A program made the translations under genes and the position numbers. Source: Oscillospiraceae bacterium (GTDB lineage Bacteria; Bacillota; Clostridia; Oscillospirales; Ruminococcaceae). From it: 7,291 bases of DNA. The notes under the pieces were generated by a model. It was not told where the DNA came from and did not search any database. It worked only from the letters and a program-made list of their open reading frames with translations. Below are positions 1-7,279 of this stretch, one piece after another. Location of the stretch: the NCBI GenBank assembly GCA_017394565.1, contig JAFPXW010000393.1, forward strand, positions 1 through 7,291, read 5' to 3'. Position 1 is the stretch's first letter; every line of letters begins with the position of its first letter.

Positions 1-264
1 AGTCTATTATTACAATGAAATGCGACGATTCGTTTACTTTTCCATGATTTTCGGTAAACAAATGTCACATTTTCTGCGAAATTATCGCCTTTGCCGTCTA
101 TCAGCTTTTGGTAGCTTTCACAGATTTCCGAGACTAAATTAGCTAAATTTTTGGTATTCTAAACTAACCGAAAACATTCACAAAATGAACCACATTCATT
201 TCTGATCCAGGTACTGCCAGTTCCCGGATCAAAATGTAAATGTTCTTTCTTTTATCACAGTTTA
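1..264. other. AT-rich upstream region, no supported gene
   Basis: This stretch is much richer in A and T than the genes to its right. The only long open frame is on the minus strand from about 158 to the left edge (about 52 codons, entered after a TAG at 159-161). It has no ATG and no clear ribosome binding site, so I do not call it a gene. Short repeats are visible: CTAAATT at 134-140 and 143-149, ACATTCA at 174-180 and 192-198, and an inverted pair AAATGAA (183-189) / TTCATTT (195-201). Such short matches can arise by chance in AT-rich DNA. The region probably holds regulatory sequence for the operon starting at 382. Confidence 0.5.
203..231. repeat. Imperfect inverted repeat (hairpin-forming) upstream of the cyclase
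   Basis: Positions 203-215 pair with 219-231 at 11 of 13 positions around the three-base loop GCC. The outer arms are TGATCC and GGATCA. It is a GC-rich island inside AT-rich DNA. No T-run follows it on either strand, so it does not look like an intrinsic terminator. It could be an operator site for a dimeric regulator or a remnant of a former transcript end; the sequence does not decide. Confidence 0.45.
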
Positions 265-327
265 TTTACAATTAATTGTGTAAATGTATACTTTTTGCAT
301 CAGTTTTTGTGATATAATTAGTATAAT
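265..327 (+). promoter_or_regulatory. Tandem promoter-like elements for the cyclase operon
   Basis: Three candidates lie close together. (1) TTTACA at 265-270, a 16-base spacer, then TATACT at 287-292, a good match to a housekeeping sigma factor promoter. (2) TGATATAAT at 310-318, a perfect extended -10 element (TG, one base, TATAAT) which can work without a good -35; I see no convincing -35 for it. (3) A further TATAAT at 322-327. The second would give a start near 325 and a leader of roughly 55-60 bases. I see no riboswitch-like structure in the leader. Which one is used cannot be told from sequence alone. Confidence 0.55.
268..279. promoter_or_regulatory. Perfect 12-bp palindrome in the promoter, candidate operator
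   Basis: ACAATTAATTGT is identical to its reverse complement. It begins inside the -35 element of the first promoter candidate and fills much of its spacer, which is where a repressor would block polymerase. A direct repeat TGTAAATGT also occurs at 235-243 and 279-287, 44 bases apart, the second copy overlapping the palindrome edge and the -10. AT-only cores of this kind can be accidental in AT-rich DNA, so the operator call is tentative. Confidence 0.35.
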
Positions 328-381
328 ATTTCAAATACATGATCCCTGACCACCTATCATCATTCATACAGGAGGCCGCTC

Positions 382-2211
382 ATGACCAAACGAAAACAGA
401 CCTACCTACACGCCGGTACGATCGCATTTCTTACCACGCTGACGCTGGCACTGATCTTTCTGGCGTTCCGCAATCGCATGACTGCGCAGTTCCAGCAGGA
501 AAACGAGGCACACTTAGCGGATAATGCTGCGACCATTTCGGCGGTATTCTATACCAAGCTCGACGACCAGCTCACGATGCTGGAATCACAGTCGCGTTAT
601 TTCCAGAATATCGACCTTTCTGATTATAACGCGATGAAAAATACCATTCTTACCACGAAGGGTGTCGGCGGCTTCAAGACCATCGGCGTTGCCAATTCTT
701 CCGGTGCCACCATCAACTACAACGGCACGTCCTCCGGCAACATCTACCTCAACAACTACTACCAGGAGGCGATGCTCGGACAGAACGCCATTTCTGAATC
801 CACCATCATTGACGAGGAAGGCGACGAGGTCCTGGTGCTGGCCGTTCCCATCCGGAAGCTCGAAGGCATCAGCGGCGTCATTTACGGCACATTCACCAAG
901 ACGACGCTCGACTCGCTCCTCGACTCCGTCACGACAACCAACGATGCTGCGCATATGCTGCTCAATGCCGACGGCGAGATCCTCGCGCGGACAAGCGCAG
1001 GCCCCATCAGCCGCAATGCTGTGGAGCTTTCCGACGTCATTCCCAATACGATCTTCCCCACCAACGGCGGTTCGCAGGTCATTTATTACACTGCTGAAAA
1101 CAAGCACTACATTGCTGTGCTTGTCCCCATCGGCGTGCATGGCTGGTACTTTGCCAATATTCTGCCGGAGGATGCCGTTTCCTCGCAGACACGGCCGTTC
1201 CTTGTGTATCTGGCGCTTGCGATCGGCGGCGTCTCATTGGTCTTTCTCGGCGTCATGATCTATCTGCTCTCGCTCCTGCGTCACAACGACGACATCAGTG
1301 ATGTCAATGAGCGCTTCCGTCTGGCAGCCGCGCAGTCGCACAATCTGGTCTTTGCATACAACTATAAGACAGCGACCATGACCATCGAGGGCAACGCCAA
1401 GCTCCTCATACAGAATGCCAAGCCGGTTTACACGCGCACCGACATCGAGCATCTGTTCGAGCAGGTGCATTATGAGGATCAGAACATCTGCTCCGAGATC
1501 ACCGCACTTGCCGGCAGCCAGCAGACCTCCTTCATGCGGGAATTCCGCCTGAAATGCACGGATTCCTGCTTCTACTGGTTCCGCATGAACGCAACCGTCA
1601 TCCGTGATGAGCATGGGCATCCCCTGCAGCTGATCGGCAGCCTGTTCAATGTGGATGAGCAGATCAACAAGGAGATCATGCTCATCGAACGTGCGCAGAC
1701 GGATTCCCTCACCGGCATCCTGAACAAAGGCAGCTTCCAGGCAAAGCTCTGCAAGGAGCTGGAGGATCGTGCGCCGTCTGCCTGCGCTGCGCTCTTTATC
1801 GTGGATCTGGACGATTTCAAGAAGGTCAATGACCAGCTTGGCCACGCGATGGGCGATCAGGTGCTGATCGATGTCAGCAGCAAGCTCAGCACGATCTTCG
1901 GCAGCAAGACAGTGGTCGGCCGCATCGGCGGCGACGAATTTGCAGCCTACCTCATCATGAACGGCATCCAGGAGGACGAAGCTGACCTCCTGATCCGGCA
2001 GCGGGCTTCGCTGATCTGCAGCCAGCTTCAGGAAAGCTACTCGGCTTATAAGATCGAGGTGGACATCTCTGCCAGCGTCGGCATTGCAGTCTGTCCCCGA
2101 AATGGCAGCGATTATGACACACTTTACCGCAAGGCCGACCAGGCAATGTACAGCGTCAAAGGCACCGGCAAATCCAAATACGCCCTCTACAGCGAAGGAG
2201 AATCCTCATGA
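382..2211 (+). CDS. Membrane diguanylate cyclase, Cache-like sensor + PAS + GGDEF
   Basis: Makes cyclic di-GMP from two GTP at the cytoplasmic membrane (609 residues). A transmembrane helix at about 11-30 is followed by an extracytoplasmic domain (31-272) that looks like a double Cache small-molecule sensor, a second helix at about 273-298, a PAS domain (about 310-425), and a GGDEF domain (about 438-605). The signature GGDEF is at 516-520; the metal and substrate residues D475, N483 and D492 in the DLDDFKKVND...GHAMGD block are present, so the enzyme should be active. The usual RxxD inhibitory site before the signature is replaced by GSKT (507-510), so feedback inhibition by product at that site is probably lost. 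The start is supported by AGGAGG at 370-375, six bases before ATG. Its stop overlaps the start of the binding-protein gene. Family assignment is secure; the ligand and output are unknown. Confidence 0.93.
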   Translation: MTKRKQTYLHAGTIAFLTTLTLALIFLAFRNRMTAQFQQENEAHLADNAATISAVFYTKLDDQLTMLESQSRYFQNIDLSDYNAMKNTILTTKGVGGFKTIGVANSSGATINYNGTSSGNIYLNNYYQEAMLGQNAISESTIIDEEGDEVLVLAVPIRKLEGISGVIYGTFTKTTLDSLLDSVTTTNDAAHMLLNADGEILARTSAGPISRNAVELSDVIPNTIFPTNGGSQVIYYTAENKHYIAVLVPIGVHGWYFANILPEDAVSSQTRPFLVYLALAIGGVSLVFLGVMIYLLSLLRHNDDISDVNERFRLAAAQSHNLVFAYNYKTATMTIEGNAKLLIQNAKPVYTRTDIEHLFEQVHYEDQNICSEITALAGSQQTSFMREFRLKCTDSCFYWFRMNATVIRDEHGHPLQLIGSLFNVDEQINKEIMLIERAQTDSLTGILNKGSFQAKLCKELEDRAPSACAALFIVDLDDFKKVNDQLGHAMGDQVLIDVSSKLSTIFGSKTVVGRIGGDEFAAYLIMNGIQEDEADLLIRQRASLICSQLQESYSAYKIEVDISASVGIAVCPRNGSDYDTLYRKADQAMYSVKGTGKSKYALYSEGESS

Positions 2212-3287
2212 AAAGACATCACATTCTTCTGACTATGCTTCTGGCGGCTTCCCTGCTGACCGGTTGTTCCGGTTCCTCGACAATGACCGTTCTGAGCGTT
2301 CCGGATGGAACACAGACCACAACGCCGGCGAATCCGCCCCGTCAGGCGGCTTCCGTCAGCTATCCGCTGACCATCTGCGTCGGCTATTCGACCAATGCCG
2401 ATGATCCGCGCGGCATCGCACTTGCGTCATTTCAGGAGGAAGTCGAATCGAAAAGCGGCGGCAATCTGCTCATCGAGATCCATCCGGACGGCGAACTCGG
2501 CAGCGACTCCGAGCTTATCGCCGGCATGATCTCAAAGGACGTGGATATGACGGTTTCCAGCGCCGGGAATTATGCGCTTTATGCAACGCGCATCGGCGTT
2601 TCGGCGCTGCCCTTCCTGTTTGAGGATTTCGATTCGGCATGGGAATTCATCGACAGCCCCCTGATGCAGACACTCAGCAGCGATCTGGAAGTGTACAATA
2701 TGCACGTCCTTGCGTACTTTGATAATGGATTCCGCTGTGTGACGACCTCCGCAAAGGTCGGCCCTGTCGAAGCCGTGTCCGATATGAAGGGGCTGAACAT
2801 CCGCACGCCGGAAAACCAGATCGTCATGGAAACCATGTCGCGTCTGTCCGCCAATCCGCGCAGCTATCCCTTCGCAGAGCTGAAGGCTGCCCTGAAGGAC
2901 GGCACATTTGATGCACAGGAAAACCCGATCCCTGTGATCTACAATCATAAGCTCTACGAGGTGCAGAAGTACCTGTCCATCACGAATCACAGCTACGATG
3001 CGATGCCCCTGACGATCCGGCAGGATCTATGGGATTCGCTGACACCGGAATACCAGCAGATCATTTCCGAAGCCGCCAAAAACGCGGAATTCCAGAACCG
3101 CAAGCTTGTCAAGCGTCAGACAGACGAATGCGTCCAGAAGCTGGAGGATGCCGGAATGGAAATCGTTTATCCCGACCTCTCGCCGTTCCGCGAGGCAACG
3201 ACTGGCGTCAAGGATATGTTCGCAGCTGTTTACGGACAGGATCTGATCGACTATATCGAAAAGATCAGCGCAGATCCGGCAGAATAA
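2208..3287 (+). CDS. TRAP-type (DctP family) solute-binding lipoprotein, no permease nearby
   Basis: A 359-residue protein expected to sit on the outer face of the membrane as a lipoprotein: a short basic start, a hydrophobic stretch (6-17) and the lipobox LLTGC with the acylated cysteine at 20. A Thr/Pro-rich linker (about 21-50) leads to the binding domain. DctP family signs are the SGGNLLIEIHPDGELGSD segment (83-100), VDMTVSSAG (112-120), NGFR with R176, the MKGLNIRTPEN segment with R199 (the arginine that normally pairs with a ligand carboxylate), and DAQENP followed by the YEVQKYLSITNH helix (235-261). This suggests an organic acid ligand, not proven. The start overlaps the cyclase stop as ATGA, with GAAGGAG at 2194-2200, so translation is probably coupled. 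DctQ and DctM permease genes are absent and a terminator follows at once. I infer a sensory role for the neighbouring cyclase; it could instead serve a permease encoded elsewhere. Confidence 0.92.
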   Translation: MKRHHILLTMLLAASLLTGCSGSSTMTVLSVPDGTQTTTPANPPRQAASVSYPLTICVGYSTNADDPRGIALASFQEEVESKSGGNLLIEIHPDGELGSDSELIAGMISKDVDMTVSSAGNYALYATRIGVSALPFLFEDFDSAWEFIDSPLMQTLSSDLEVYNMHVLAYFDNGFRCVTTSAKVGPVEAVSDMKGLNIRTPENQIVMETMSRLSANPRSYPFAELKAALKDGTFDAQENPIPVIYNHKLYEVQKYLSITNHSYDAMPLTIRQDLWDSLTPEYQQIISEAAKNAEFQNRKLVKRQTDECVQKLEDAGMEIVYPDLSPFREATTGVKDMFAAVYGQDLIDYIEKISADPAE

Positions 3288-3292
3288 ACAAA

Positions 3293-3332
3293 ATCCCCCG
3301 ATCAGACAAATTGTCCGATCGGGGGATCTTTT
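3293..3332. terminator. Strong bidirectional intrinsic terminator
   Basis: Positions 3293-3308 pair with 3312-3327 with one A-C mismatch, around the loop AAT. The stem core is ATCCCCCGATC. On the plus strand it is followed by CTTTT, and on the minus strand by ATTTTGTTTATT-like sequence, so it can end transcripts from both sides. It lies five bases past the stop of the binding-protein gene and six bases past the stop of the convergent zinc-ribbon gene, matching a shared terminator between converging operons. Confidence 0.92.
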
Positions 3333-3338
3333 ATGGAT

Positions 3339-4475
3339 TTATTCCTGCGGCTTTCCGCACTTGTAGCAGAATTTCGCATCCTGATTGATCAGTTCACCGC
3401 CGCAGAAACGGCAGTAATGACGAACGATCACCGGTTCCTCCGCAGGTGCAGGTTCCTCCACGAGCTCTGTTTCCACAACCGGTACGGGGGCAGGCGCCGG
3501 AGCAGGCTCCGGTTCCGGCATCGTGCGCTGCGGCTGTGCCGGAATATCCGCCGGATCATAGGCCGGGACGCTTTCGCCGTATTCCGCCGGATCCTTGTGC
3601 GCAATGGCATTCCACAGCACGCCGAAGCCGAACAGTGCCACACATCCCAGCGCACCGATGCCGCCGATCGTGAACGGCGCACCATGCAGCATCTCAAACG
3701 CCTTGGCATATGCGCCAAAACCGGCATAATCCAGAATCCTGCTGCCGAACGCACCTGCCAGGAATACCAGCAGACTCGGGATAAACCCGGTAATCGCAAA
3801 TGTCTTGAACGCCGTGCCGACATGACGCTTGCCGCGGACATGGATCACGATCAGCCAGATCATCACCAGCAGCAGAAAGAACGCCAGCACGCACCACATC
3901 CAGTTGGAAACGATCAGGCGGATCAGCGTTGCGGTGCCGCCGACACCGATGGTGTTTTTCATCGTGTCGTTGAAGCTGTCGAGATCCGCTGCCGCTGCTT
4001 CCGCCACCTGCGGATTGGTCGCACCAAAGTTGTGGATGCCCGTGTGCAGCTGGATGGTCTCGTCATTCTCCGTGATCACGCGGCTGAGCTCCGCTGTCGT
4101 GATCATCGGAAAATTGTCCGCACTGCCGTGCTTGTAATTCTTAATGAAATCCGCGTAACCGTTGGCTTTTTCGCCCACCCATTGATTGAATTTGCCGTCA
4201 CGCAGGATCTGTTCCACTTTCACATCCGTGATTTCCGGGATGCGGATGTAATTCTCATTGATCGCCGCCGCAAGGCTCTGTCCGCCTGCCAGCTCCACCT
4301 GCTCGAGCGGAATGCTCTCAGCTGCACCTGCAATGTCCTCATTCCAGAGGAGTCTGCGTCCTGTCAGGCTGCCCAGCAGCGCCGTGCCGAGGACAAACGT
4401 CAGCAGTACGCATAAAAACGACAGAAATACCACCTTTGCGGTGCCGTAGACTGTTTTCTCTTTCTTTTCCTTCAT
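3339..4475 (-). CDS. Four-helix membrane protein with C-terminal zinc ribbon, function unknown
   Basis: A 378-residue protein I cannot assign to a named function. Hydrophobic segments lie at about 13-35, 187-212, 221-243 and 267-291. With the basic N-terminus inside, residues 36-186 would form an extracytoplasmic domain and the C-terminal part would be cytoplasmic. That tail has an acidic Pro/Ala-rich linker (about 319-348, PEPEPAPAPAPVP) and ends in a treble-clef-like zinc ribbon with Cys355, Cys358, Cys370 and Cys373 (CRFCGG...CYKCGKP). Such ribbons are common at the ends of Firmicutes membrane proteins, where they usually mediate contacts and are not catalytic. The start has GGAGG (4484-4488) eight bases upstream. 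It follows the sortase gene by 25 bases and is probably the last gene of the tex operon. It carries no LPXTG-like sorting signal, so it does not look like a sortase substrate. Confidence 0.85.
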   Translation of the reverse strand: MKEKKEKTVYGTAKVVFLSFLCVLLTFVLGTALLGSLTGRRLLWNEDIAGAAESIPLEQVELAGGQSLAAAINENYIRIPEITDVKVEQILRDGKFNQWVGEKANGYADFIKNYKHGSADNFPMITTAELSRVITENDETIQLHTGIHNFGATNPQVAEAAAADLDSFNDTMKNTIGVGGTATLIRLIVSNWMWCVLAFFLLLVMIWLIVIHVRGKRHVGTAFKTFAITGFIPSLLVFLAGAFGSRILDYAGFGAYAKAFEMLHGAPFTIGGIGALGCVALFGFGVLWNAIAHKDPAEYGESVPAYDPADIPAQPQRTMPEPEPAPAPAPVPVVETELVEEPAPAEEPVIVRHYCRFCGGELINQDAKFCYKCGKPQE

Positions 4476-4500
4476 AAATCCTTCCTCCAGTCAAATACTG

Positions 4501-5058
4501 TCAATTCTTTTCTAATTCTCCCACGACCACAAGCCGCTGTGAACCGTCATCGGTGCAAGTCACAAGCGTCACGCGCGTGTCGTCGAAATCCTCCAGGATC
4601 CACGTTTCGTCCGGATCCACGATGAAGCTGTCCTCCACCGTGTAGATCTCGCTGGTCTTGTCCACGCGGTAAAGCCGGATCTCCATGCCGTTCTGCACAT
4701 TTTTGAGGTTGTTGAAATACTCCTTGTACAGCGTGCTGCTGTGACCGGCGATACAATAATTGCCCTCGCCGACAGCACCCGTTCCGGTGAAATGCCCCAC
4801 GCCCTCATGCAGCACCGACTGATCCGTTCCCTCCAGCACCGGCGCTTTGATGGAAAGCTCTGGAATTTCGATCACGACGTTCGTTTCCATCAGCGCCTTC
4901 CGGTGCAGGTCACGCCTGATGCGGCGCACTGCGTAAAACGACAGGATCCCGATGCCGACCGCCATCGCCGTGATGCCGGCAAGGAACATCAGCAAACTGC
5001 TGCGTTTCTGTTTCTGCGGTGCAGCCTCCGTGATGTTCTGCGCTTCTTGCGTTTCCAT
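4501..5058 (-). CDS. Short membrane-anchored sortase, class D/E type
   Basis: A cysteine transpeptidase that cleaves a sorting motif in surface proteins and joins them to cell wall or to each other, acting outside the membrane. The 185 residues have a polar cytoplasmic start, one helix at about 22-44 and a catalytic domain from about 61 to 182. The catalytic triad is visible: H106 in IAGHSST, C168 in the TLVTC motif (164-168) and R175 in GSQRLVVVGEL. The IPELSIKAPVLEGT start and the GVGHFTGTG segment are typical of class D/E sortases; I cannot separate the two classes by eye. GGAGGTAA (reading 5068 to 5061) is the ribosome binding site and contains the tex stop codon, so the two genes are two bases apart and probably coupled. 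No pilin or other LPXTG protein gene is in the window, so its substrates must be elsewhere. Confidence 0.9.
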   Translation of the reverse strand: METQEAQNITEAAPQKQKRSSLLMFLAGITAMAVGIGILSFYAVRRIRRDLHRKALMETNVVIEIPELSIKAPVLEGTDQSVLHEGVGHFTGTGAVGEGNYCIAGHSSTLYKEYFNNLKNVQNGMEIRLYRVDKTSEIYTVEDSFIVDPDETWILEDFDDTRVTLVTCTDDGSQRLVVVGELEKN

Positions 5059-5060
5059 GC

Positions 5061-7232
5061 TTACCTCCGGCGCCGCTTGCCCTCAGGCCGCATGGTCAGA
5101 CCGATGCGGTTTCGCTTGACATCGACCTCCAGCACCCAGACCTTGACCACGTCACCGACCTTGACAGCTTCCAGGGGATGCTTGATGAAATGGTCGCAGA
5201 TCTGCGAAATGTGTACCAGTCCGTCCTCGTGAACGCCGATGTCCACGAACGCACCGAAATCTACGATATTCCGGACAGTTCCCATCAGCTCCATGCCGGG
5301 CGTGAGATCCTTGATCTCCATGACATTGCCAGAACGCAGCAGCGGCGGCGGCAGCAGATCACGCGGATCGCGGCCGGGCTTCTGCAATTCCGAAACCATG
5401 TCGTCAAGCGTATACACGCCGATGTCCAGTTCCTTGGCAAGTGTCGATTTTCCGACTTTCTTCACATTGTCCGAAAGTCCGGCAAGCTTACCGGCAGACG
5501 CATCCTGCAGAGAGTAGCCGAAATGCGCCAGCAGTTTTTCTGCCGCCGCGTAGCTTTCCGGATGCACGGCGGTATTGTCCAGCGGACTCTTTCCGCCGGG
5601 GATCCGCAGGAAGCCGGCGCACTGTTCAAACGCCTTCGGGCCGAGTTTCGGGACCTTGAGCAGCTGGCGGCGGTTCTCGAACGCACCGTTTTCCTCACGA
5701 TACTTGACGATATTTTTTGCAACTGCCGCAGAAATACCTGCAATATGGGACAAAAGCGGTGCAGATGCGGTGTTGACATCGACGCCGACCGCGTTCACGC
5801 ACTCCTCGACCACGCCGTCAAGCGCCGTCTGCAATTCCTTCGGCGGCATATCGTGCTGGTACTGTCCCACGCCGATCGCCTTCGGATCGATCTTGACCAG
5901 CTCCGCCAGCGGATCCTGCAAGCGTCTTGCGATGGAGACCGCGGAACGCAGCGCGACATCGTACTCCGGGAATTCCTCCGCCGCCAGCTCCGACGCGGAA
6001 TAAACGGACGCACCGGCTTCCGAAACGACCATGTAGCTGACCTTCCGGCTGAGGTGCGGCAGCAGATCCGCCACAAAGCTCTCGCTTTCGCGGGAGGCTG
6101 TGCCGTTGCCGATGGAAATGGCAGAGATGCCGTATTTCTCGACAAATGCCGTCACCTTGCGGCTGGCTTCTGCGACCTTGTTGTGCGGCGGTGTCGGGTA
6201 GATCACACCTGTGTCCAGCACCTTTCCGGTACCGTCCACGACCGTAAGCTTGCAGCCCGTGCGGTACGCTGGATCGAGTCCGAGCGTCACGGTATTTTTC
6301 AGCGGCGGCTGCATCAGAAGCTGCCCCAGATTCGACGCAAATACGCGGATCGCCTTCTCTGCGGCATCCTCAAAGAGCGCATTTCTGACCTCACGGATGA
6401 TCGACGGCACGATCAGACGCTTGCAGCTGTCGCACGCCGCAAGACGGACCAATTCACCGCATCTGCTCTGATTCTTCACATACGGCTTGCAGCAGGTCTG
6501 TTCGGCCAGTCCCTCTGCCACGGTGATGTTGACCTTGAGGGCTTCCTCCTTCTCACCGCGGTTGATGGCAAGGATCTGATGCCCCTGCAAACGCGGCACG
6601 AGGCACTCGAATTCCGCATAATTCTTGTAAACGCCCTCGCCAGCTTCCTCGCTGGTCGCCGCGCAGGTCAATGTACCGAAGCGCTGGTACAGATCGCGCA
6701 TCGCAGTCCGCAGCTTCGCGTCGTCTGCAATGTCCTCGGCGATAATATCCATCGCCCCCTGCAGCGCCGCCTGCACGTCGGGGACTTCCTTTTCCGCATC
6801 GACGAACGCCGCGGCTTCCGTTTCCGGATCGGTCTTAGCATCCTGTGCCAGCAGCAGCTCCGCCAGCGGTGTCAGGCCTCTTTCTCGCGCCGTGCTGCCG
6901 CGTGTCCGACGCTTTTCCTTGTAGGGGCGGTAAATATCCTCGACCTCGACCATCGTCATGGCGGCATCGAGCGCCCGGCTGATATCGTCGGTCATCGCGC
7001 CCTTGTTTTCGATGGCGGTGCGAACCTCCTCCTTGCGTTCGGTCAGGTTTCGCAAAGCCTGCAAACGCAGCGCGATCTTGCGGATGGTCTGGTCGTCGAG
7101 GGCGCCGTGCATTTCCTTGCGGTAACGCGCGATGAACGGCACGGTTTTTCCGTCGTCGAGCAGCGCCACGACGTTCTTCGCCTGTTCCTCCCGTACCTGG
7201 AATTCTTCGGTCAGAATCTTGATAATATCCAT
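5061..7232 (-). CDS. tex: Tex, RNA-binding transcription accessory protein with S1 domain
   Basis: Tex is a conserved cytoplasmic nucleic-acid-binding protein linked to RNA polymerase function and to release of stalled transcription; its precise role is incompletely known. The 723 residues match the usual Firmicutes length. Visible parts in order: the N-terminal helical domain with TVPFIARYRKE (30-40) and the DIYRPYKEKRRTR segment (99-111); a YqgF-like RNase H fold starting at LGLDPAYRTG (317-326) with IGNGTASRESE (374-384) and SEAGASVYSASELA (404-417); helix-hairpin-helix segments at about 490-545; and an S1 domain at about 645-714 (GTVRNIVDFGAFVDIG...GLVHISQI). It ends in a basic tail KRRRR. 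Odd detail: five cysteines between 247 and 270 in the middle region. The start has AAGGA at 7240-7244, seven bases upstream. It is the first gene of a likely three-gene operon. Confidence 0.96.
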   Translation of the reverse strand: MDIIKILTEEFQVREEQAKNVVALLDDGKTVPFIARYRKEMHGALDDQTIRKIALRLQALRNLTERKEEVRTAIENKGAMTDDISRALDAAMTMVEVEDIYRPYKEKRRTRGSTARERGLTPLAELLLAQDAKTDPETEAAAFVDAEKEVPDVQAALQGAMDIIAEDIADDAKLRTAMRDLYQRFGTLTCAATSEEAGEGVYKNYAEFECLVPRLQGHQILAINRGEKEEALKVNITVAEGLAEQTCCKPYVKNQSRCGELVRLAACDSCKRLIVPSIIREVRNALFEDAAEKAIRVFASNLGQLLMQPPLKNTVTLGLDPAYRTGCKLTVVDGTGKVLDTGVIYPTPPHNKVAEASRKVTAFVEKYGISAISIGNGTASRESESFVADLLPHLSRKVSYMVVSEAGASVYSASELAAEEFPEYDVALRSAVSIARRLQDPLAELVKIDPKAIGVGQYQHDMPPKELQTALDGVVEECVNAVGVDVNTASAPLLSHIAGISAAVAKNIVKYREENGAFENRRQLLKVPKLGPKAFEQCAGFLRIPGGKSPLDNTAVHPESYAAAEKLLAHFGYSLQDASAGKLAGLSDNVKKVGKSTLAKELDIGVYTLDDMVSELQKPGRDPRDLLPPPLLRSGNVMEIKDLTPGMELMGTVRNIVDFGAFVDIGVHEDGLVHISQICDHFIKHPLEAVKVGDVVKVWVLEVDVKRNRIGLTMRPEGKRRRR

Positions 7233-7250
7233 TGGTTTCTCCTTCAGAAG

Positions 7251-7279
7251 ATCATAAATAGCAAATTAAATTCCGTAAA
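7251..7279 (-). promoter_or_regulatory. Probable promoter of the tex operon
   Basis: On the minus strand TTTACG (7279-7274) and TATGAT (7256-7251) are separated by 17 bases, matching the housekeeping promoter consensus at 4 of 6 and 5 of 6 positions. Transcription would begin near 7244, leaving a very short leader of about a dozen bases that barely includes the ribosome binding site. Only 59 bases upstream of tex are in the window, so another promoter further right is possible. Confidence 0.45.

Noticed and set aside
328..381. A c-di-GMP riboswitch in the cyclase leader.
   Set aside because: The leader after the extended -10 is under 60 bases and shows no conserved riboswitch core or paired stems.
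339..524. Short plus-strand open frame overlapping the cyclase start.
   Set aside because: It has no ribosome binding site of its own and most of it overlaps the well-supported cyclase frame; the AGGAGG at 370-375 serves the ATG at 382.
586..1845. Minus-strand open frames (586-1140 and 1234-1845) opposite the cyclase.
   Set aside because: They lie in the reverse-complement register of the cyclase codons and show no domain; the cyclase frame is clearly the coding one.
3333..4415. A 360-codon plus-strand open frame opposite the zinc-ribbon gene.
   Set aside because: Same mirror-register effect of codon bias. It begins right after the terminator and its product is Arg/His-rich; the minus-strand gene has a ribosome binding site, membrane helices and a zinc ribbon.
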